Source of the DNA: Bacteroidales bacterium
Lineage (GTDB): Bacteria; Bacteroidota; Bacteroidia; Bacteroidales; JAADGE01
Assembly: GCA_026987795.1 (NCBI GenBank)
Contig: JALSMF010000392.1
Location: 1-9,107 of the forward strand
DNA length: 9,107 nt
Reading direction: 5' to 3'
The notes under the pieces were generated by a model that did not search any database, was not told where the DNA came from, and saw nothing but the letters and a program-made list of their open reading frames with translations. Below are positions 6,010 to 9,107 of this stretch, one piece after another. Position 1 is the stretch's first letter; every line of letters starts with the position of its first letter. Position numbers and translations under genes: made by a program.

Positions 6010-7098
6010 TTAACTCATATTAATACCAAGTTCTGCCGTAAACTGTTTATTGTCGGAAGATATAATCAGTTTGTGCTTTTCGGGGTACTGTAATTCTAAA
6101 CGGCGGCGTAAATTTGATAAACCTATTCCTTCACCTTTATGGTTTTTTTCACCGTTGAGGCTGTTGATTATCTTAACAGAAAAATCATTACTTTCAGAAA
6201 CATTTATAATTATTTTAATGAAACCGATGCCTAAATCTTTCTCAAGTCCGTGCTTAAAAGAATTTTCTATCAGCGGGAGTATAAGTAACGGAGCAATTTT
6301 AATTTCAGATGTATCGCCGTCAATATCAATTGATATATTTACCTTGTCGTCATATCTTATCTTTTGCAAATCAATATATCTTTTTAAGTTTTCTATTTCT
6401 TTTGACAACTCAATTTCAGGAACATTACATTCGTATAAAACATAATCGAGCAGAGAAGATATTTTTAAGACAACGTCCGGGGCTTTAGGTGATTTTTCAA
6501 GTGTTAAACCGTATAAATTATTCAGAGCATTGAAAAGAAAATGGGGATTAATTTGTGATTTCAAAAATTTCAGTTCTGCTTCTTTAAGTTTTAATTTTAT
6601 TTCCAGTTTTTCATTCATTAAATTTTGTTGTCTTTTTTGAGATGCGAACCAAACTTTTGCAAGCTTTATGGTTGTTGCAATACCTATTATCATTAACTTC
6701 ACGGTCATAGCTATAAGCAGGTTTTTTTCCGTGTATTCTAAAAATGAAGGAACAGGCGTACCTGTTTTCGTATGTTCGGCATACATCCCGAAATACTGAA
6801 GAGGCATAGTAACGGCAAGCATCAAAAAAATAAAAAAAGCAAAAAAGAATAGAATAAAACGTCTGTATTTTTTCTTTAACAAAAATCGCGGAATCAAAAA
6901 GTATATGGTAAAATAAACTCCGAGTATATCTGTAGGGAAGAAATAGAGTAAGTCATGTATGAGAGTATCAATAAAAGACTTGTTGCCTATGAATGAAATT
7001 ATCGAATCATAAAATACGCTTAAAACAACCCAAAAAAGAATATGATAGCCGATTCTTTTATAGTTAATGTTTCTGATATTTCTTGTTTTGTTTAGCAT
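6010..7098 (-). CDS. LytS/YehU-type membrane sensor histidine kinase
   Basis: This 362-residue inner-membrane kinase belongs to the His_kinase (PF06580) class, which normally phosphorylates LytTR-type response regulators. Four hydrophobic segments lie at about 16-37, 48-70, 80-100 and 126-148, with short loops and no extracellular sensor domain. A charged coiled-coil linker follows at about 152-180 (EKLEIKLKLKEAELKFLK). The phosphoacceptor is H186 in SQINPHFLFNALNNL. The ATP-binding N-box is LPLIENSFKHGL with N279, and the G-box is GEGIGLSNLRRRLELQY at 322-338. The start is ATG at 7098, giving a normal short basic N-terminus. It is alone on its strand: the next gene downstream is acpP beyond a terminator, and the upstream neighbour is divergent. 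A partner regulator, usually adjacent in this class, is therefore missing from the window. The signal sensed cannot be deduced. The class assignment is secure; the biological role is unknown. Confidence 0.94.
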   Translation of the reverse strand: MLNKTRNIRNINYKRIGYHILFWVVLSVFYDSIISFIGNKSFIDTLIHDLLYFFPTDILGVYFTIYFLIPRFLLKKKYRRFILFFFAFFIFLMLAVTMPLQYFGMYAEHTKTGTPVPSFLEYTEKNLLIAMTVKLMIIGIATTIKLAKVWFASQKRQQNLMNEKLEIKLKLKEAELKFLKSQINPHFLFNALNNLYGLTLEKSPKAPDVVLKISSLLDYVLYECNVPEIELSKEIENLKRYIDLQKIRYDDKVNISIDIDGDTSEIKIAPLLILPLIENSFKHGLEKDLGIGFIKIIINVSESNDFSVKIINSLNGEKNHKGEGIGLSNLRRRLELQYPEKHKLIISSDNKQFTAELGINMS

Positions 7099-7333
7099 AA
7101 AAATTGGTGACTGAATATATTTTTATCACAAAAATATACTAAATTCTTAATTAGCGGACTATTTACTATAAACAATAACTTACAACAGATTAACTGCAAT
7201 AGTAAATTAAAAAATGCAGTTTGTCAGATATAAAATGTATTATGACAAAAAACTGTAAAGAAATTAGGATAAAACACAATATTTGTAAAATTTATGAATT
7301 TTAAATTTAAGATTAAATATCAAGACAGTTAAT
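7099..7333. other. Divergent intergenic region between the kinase and the DUF5916 gene
   Basis: This 235-nt AT-rich region separates two divergent starts and must hold both promoters. Besides the inverted repeat near the kinase, it has a second one with 7-bp arms AACTGCA (7192-7198) and TGCAGTT (7215-7221), 16 nt apart. For the plus-strand gene the nearest thing to a -7 box is AATATTTG (7278-7285), one mismatch from TAnnTTTG and without a clear -33 partner. No small ORF of merit is present. Confidence 0.5.
7116..7138 (-). promoter_or_regulatory. Candidate kinase promoter -7 box inside a 9-bp inverted repeat
   Basis: On the minus strand TATTTTTG (7136-7129) matches the Bacteroidota -7 consensus TAnnTTTG exactly and lies 30 nt before the kinase ATG. 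It overlaps a perfect inverted repeat, TATATTTTT (7116-7124) and AAAAATATA (7130-7138), around ATCAC. No TTG-type -33 element is found at the usual spacing of about 19-21 nt, which weakens the promoter call. The repeat could be an operator, or simply a product of AT-rich sequence. Confidence 0.4.
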
Positions 7334-9107
7334 ATGAGGAAACCTTTGATATTAATATTGCTGCTGCTTGCATTTTTATCCGGAAACTCTCAGGTAAAAT
7401 CATATCGTGCACAAAAAACAGGCGGACAAAAAATAAAAATAGACGGTGTTTTTGACGAAGATGTATGGAAATCGGCAAATACAGGAAAAAATTTTGTTCA
7501 GTTTGAGCCTGTAGAGAAAGCCGAACCAAGTCAAGAAACCGAGTTTAAAATTACCTATGACGACAACAATATTTATGTGGCAATATTTGCTTATGACAAC
7601 GAACCTGAAAAAATAGAAAGAAGAATGAGCAGAAGGGACAAGTGGGAGGGAGATATGGTCGTTGTCCAGTTTGACAGCTATTACGATAAAAAGACAGCTT
7701 TTGTTTTTGCGGTTAATGCGGCGGGTGTAAGAAATGATGCCGTAACCTCAAACGATGATATGAGTAACGATGACCCGACATGGGACCCTCTTTGGGAGGT
7801 CAAAACAAGAAAGGACAACAGGGGATGGTATGCAGAAATGAAGATTCCTTTAAGTCAATTACGTTTCAGCAAAAAAGAACATCAAATATGGGGGCTGCAA
7901 ATAGGGAGGTACATTTTCAGAGAAAATGAATGGGATATATGGCAGTTTGTATCAAAAGAAAAATCCGGCTGGGTAAGTCGTTTCGGAACATTGGAGGGGC
8001 TGACAAATTTAGAACCCAAAAGACAGATAGAAATTGCTCCGTATGCTTCATTAAAGTATAATAAATATGAGAAAGAAGAAGGGAATCCGTTTGCTGACGG
8101 AAATGACGTATCATACAGCGGAGGCATAGACGGGAAAATAGGAATAACCAATGATATTACCTTAAATATTGCGGTAAATCCGGATTTCGGGCAGGTAGAA
8201 GCCGACCCGTCAGAAATTAATTTAACGGTTTTTGAAACTTTCTTTTCGGAGAAAAGACCGTTTTTTATTGAAGGAAAAAACATTACCGATTATCAGATAA
8301 CTCCCGGAGGCAGTCCTTGGGCTCGCGACAATTTATTTTATTCCAGGAGAATAGGCAGAAAACCGCAGTATTACGCTTACAACGATTTGTCAGCAGGAGA
8401 ATATGTTGATATTCCTGAAAACACAAGGATATTAGGAGCCGTAAAATTAACCGGAAAAACAAAAAACGGATTATCGATAGGAATTGTTGAAAGTTTTACG
8501 GATAAGATGTTTGCGGAAATTGACAGTTTCGGAAAAAGAAAAAAAATATCGGTTGAACCCTATACAAATTACTTTACGGGCAGACTTCAAAAAGACTTAA
8601 ATGACGGGAATACGATAGTAGGAGGAATGGTAACTTCCGTTAACAGATTTACGGATGAAGAGCATTTCGACTTTTTAAATAAAAATGCTTATACGGGAGG
8701 TTTGGATTTTATGCAGTTTTTTAAGGATAAAAAATACATTTTGTCTGTTAAAGTTGTCGGAAGTTATTTAAAAGGAAGCACTTCTGCAATATCCGACCAA
8801 CAATTATCGCCCCGCAGATATTTTCAAAGACCGGATGCTGATTATTTAATTTATGACAGCACGCTTACCCGGCTTGCCGGCTGGGGCGGCAATATAAGAG
8901 CGGCAAAACAAAGTCCTAAAGGTTTAAGTTACGGTATAAACACAGCTTGGCGTTCTCCGGGTTTTGAACTTAACGATATCGGATATTTAAGAGGTGCAAA
9001 TTCAATATTTCAGTTTTCCTGGATTAATTATAATATAACTGACCCGTTTTCTGTTTTCAGAACCTTAAGTTTCAGCATAAATGAATGGACAGGCTTAGAT
9101 TTTGGGG
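7334..9107 (+). CDS. Secreted CBM9-like/DUF5916 outer-membrane-type protein, 3' end outside the window
   Basis: The frame opens with ATG at 7334 and runs without a stop to the window edge, giving 591 visible residues. Residues 1-20 are a signal peptide (MRKPLILILLLLAFLSG, then NSQ). A carbohydrate-binding family 9-like beta-sandwich spans about 35-215: it starts IKIDGVFDEDVWKSA and contains DDNNIYVAIFAYD, GDMVVVQFDSYYDKK and GWYAEMKIPLSQLRF. From about 230 the DUF5916 region begins, with the hallmark VNPDFGQVEADPSEINLT and then ETFFSEKRPFFIEG at 281-314. The remainder alternates short strands and turns, as in outer-membrane beta-barrels. The family is common in Bacteroidota and has no established function; binding of a sugar or peptidoglycan-like ligand at the surface is only inferred from the CBM9-like fold. 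Full-length members are usually longer, about 700-900 residues, so several hundred bases are missing. It is divergent from the histidine kinase. Confidence 0.9.
   Translation, partial: MRKPLILILLLLAFLSGNSQVKSYRAQKTGGQKIKIDGVFDEDVWKSANTGKNFVQFEPVEKAEPSQETEFKITYDDNNIYVAIFAYDNEPEKIERRMSRRDKWEGDMVVVQFDSYYDKKTAFVFAVNAAGVRNDAVTSNDDMSNDDPTWDPLWEVKTRKDNRGWYAEMKIPLSQLRFSKKEHQIWGLQIGRYIFRENEWDIWQFVSKEKSGWVSRFGTLEGLTNLEPKRQIEIAPYASLKYNKYEKEEGNPFADGNDVSYSGGIDGKIGITNDITLNIAVNPDFGQVEADPSEINLTVFETFFSEKRPFFIEGKNITDYQITPGGSPWARDNLFYSRRIGRKPQYYAYNDLSAGEYVDIPENTRILGAVKLTGKTKNGLSIGIVESFTDKMFAEIDSFGKRKKISVEPYTNYFTGRLQKDLNDGNTIVGGMVTSVNRFTDEEHFDFLNKNAYTGGLDFMQFFKDKKYILSVKVVGSYLKGSTSAISDQQLSPRRYFQRPDADYLIYDSTLTRLAGWGGNIRAAKQSPKGLSYGINTAWRSPGFELNDIGYLRGANSIFQFSWINYNITDPFSVFRTLSFSINEWTGLDFG

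Noticed and set aside
6050..6445. 131-residue plus-strand ORF antisense to the kinase
   Set aside because: It covers the kinase ATP-binding region in reverse and is explained entirely by that gene.
7329..7529. 66-residue minus-strand ORF over the start of the DUF5916 gene
   Set aside because: It overlaps the signal peptide and CBM9-like region of the real gene and has no family features.
7882..8283. 133-residue minus-strand ORF, and another within it at 7917-8114
   Set aside because: Both lie antisense inside the DUF5916 gene, whose plus-strand reading is strongly supported. They show no recognisable domain and look like shadows.
1..9107. A new defence, mobile or biosynthetic system
   Set aside because: The genes resolve into core lipid and RNA metabolism, envelope proteins and one kinase. 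There are no transposase, integrase, nuclease-defence, CRISPR or peptide-cluster signatures and no repeat flanks.

Overview
The window looks like a chromosomal segment of a low-GC member of the Bacteroidota. Four things point there: an acpP-fabF-rnc chain followed by an IPExxxVDY-type gene, an OmpA/PD40/CRD protein with PorE-like domain order, a DUF5916 outer-membrane-type protein, and AT-rich gene leaders without clear Shine-Dalgarno sequences. The species cannot be resolved. No tRNA, rRNA, CRISPR array, insertion sequence or other mobile-element signature was seen.

Layout. (1) Bases 1-3027, plus strand: the 3' part of a TPR-repeat protein, then 16 nt later a 692-residue exported protein with TPR, PD40 propeller, CRD and peptidoglycan-binding OmpA domains. 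A strong intrinsic terminator follows at 3049-3075. (2) Bases 3074-5788, minus strand: acpP, fabF, rnc and an IPExxxVDY-family gene, transcribed in that order. fabF-rnc-IPE are nearly contiguous (9-nt and 2-nt gaps). acpP is separated from fabF by a 12-bp hairpin with a short T-run that is fully paired only in minus-strand RNA, so it probably attenuates transcription after acpP. (3) Bases 5789-6009: an AT-rich gap holding a branched inverted-repeat structure followed by 13 T on the minus strand, the likely terminator of the next gene. (4) Bases 6010-7098, minus strand: a four-helix membrane histidine kinase of the LytS/YehU type with no response regulator in the window. (5) Bases 7099-7333: a divergent promoter region with two inverted repeats and a perfect Bacteroidota-type -7 box facing the kinase. 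(6) Bases 7334-9107, plus strand: a long CDS, open at the right edge, encoding a secreted CBM9-like/DUF5916 protein.

The parts form three themes: envelope architecture and perhaps type IX secretion (left), core fatty-acid synthesis and RNA processing (middle), and signalling beside an outer-membrane-type protein (right). No clearly new multi-gene system is evident. The most interesting signals are the non-coding structures around acpP and the kinase promoter, and the PorE-like protein that lacks a lipobox.
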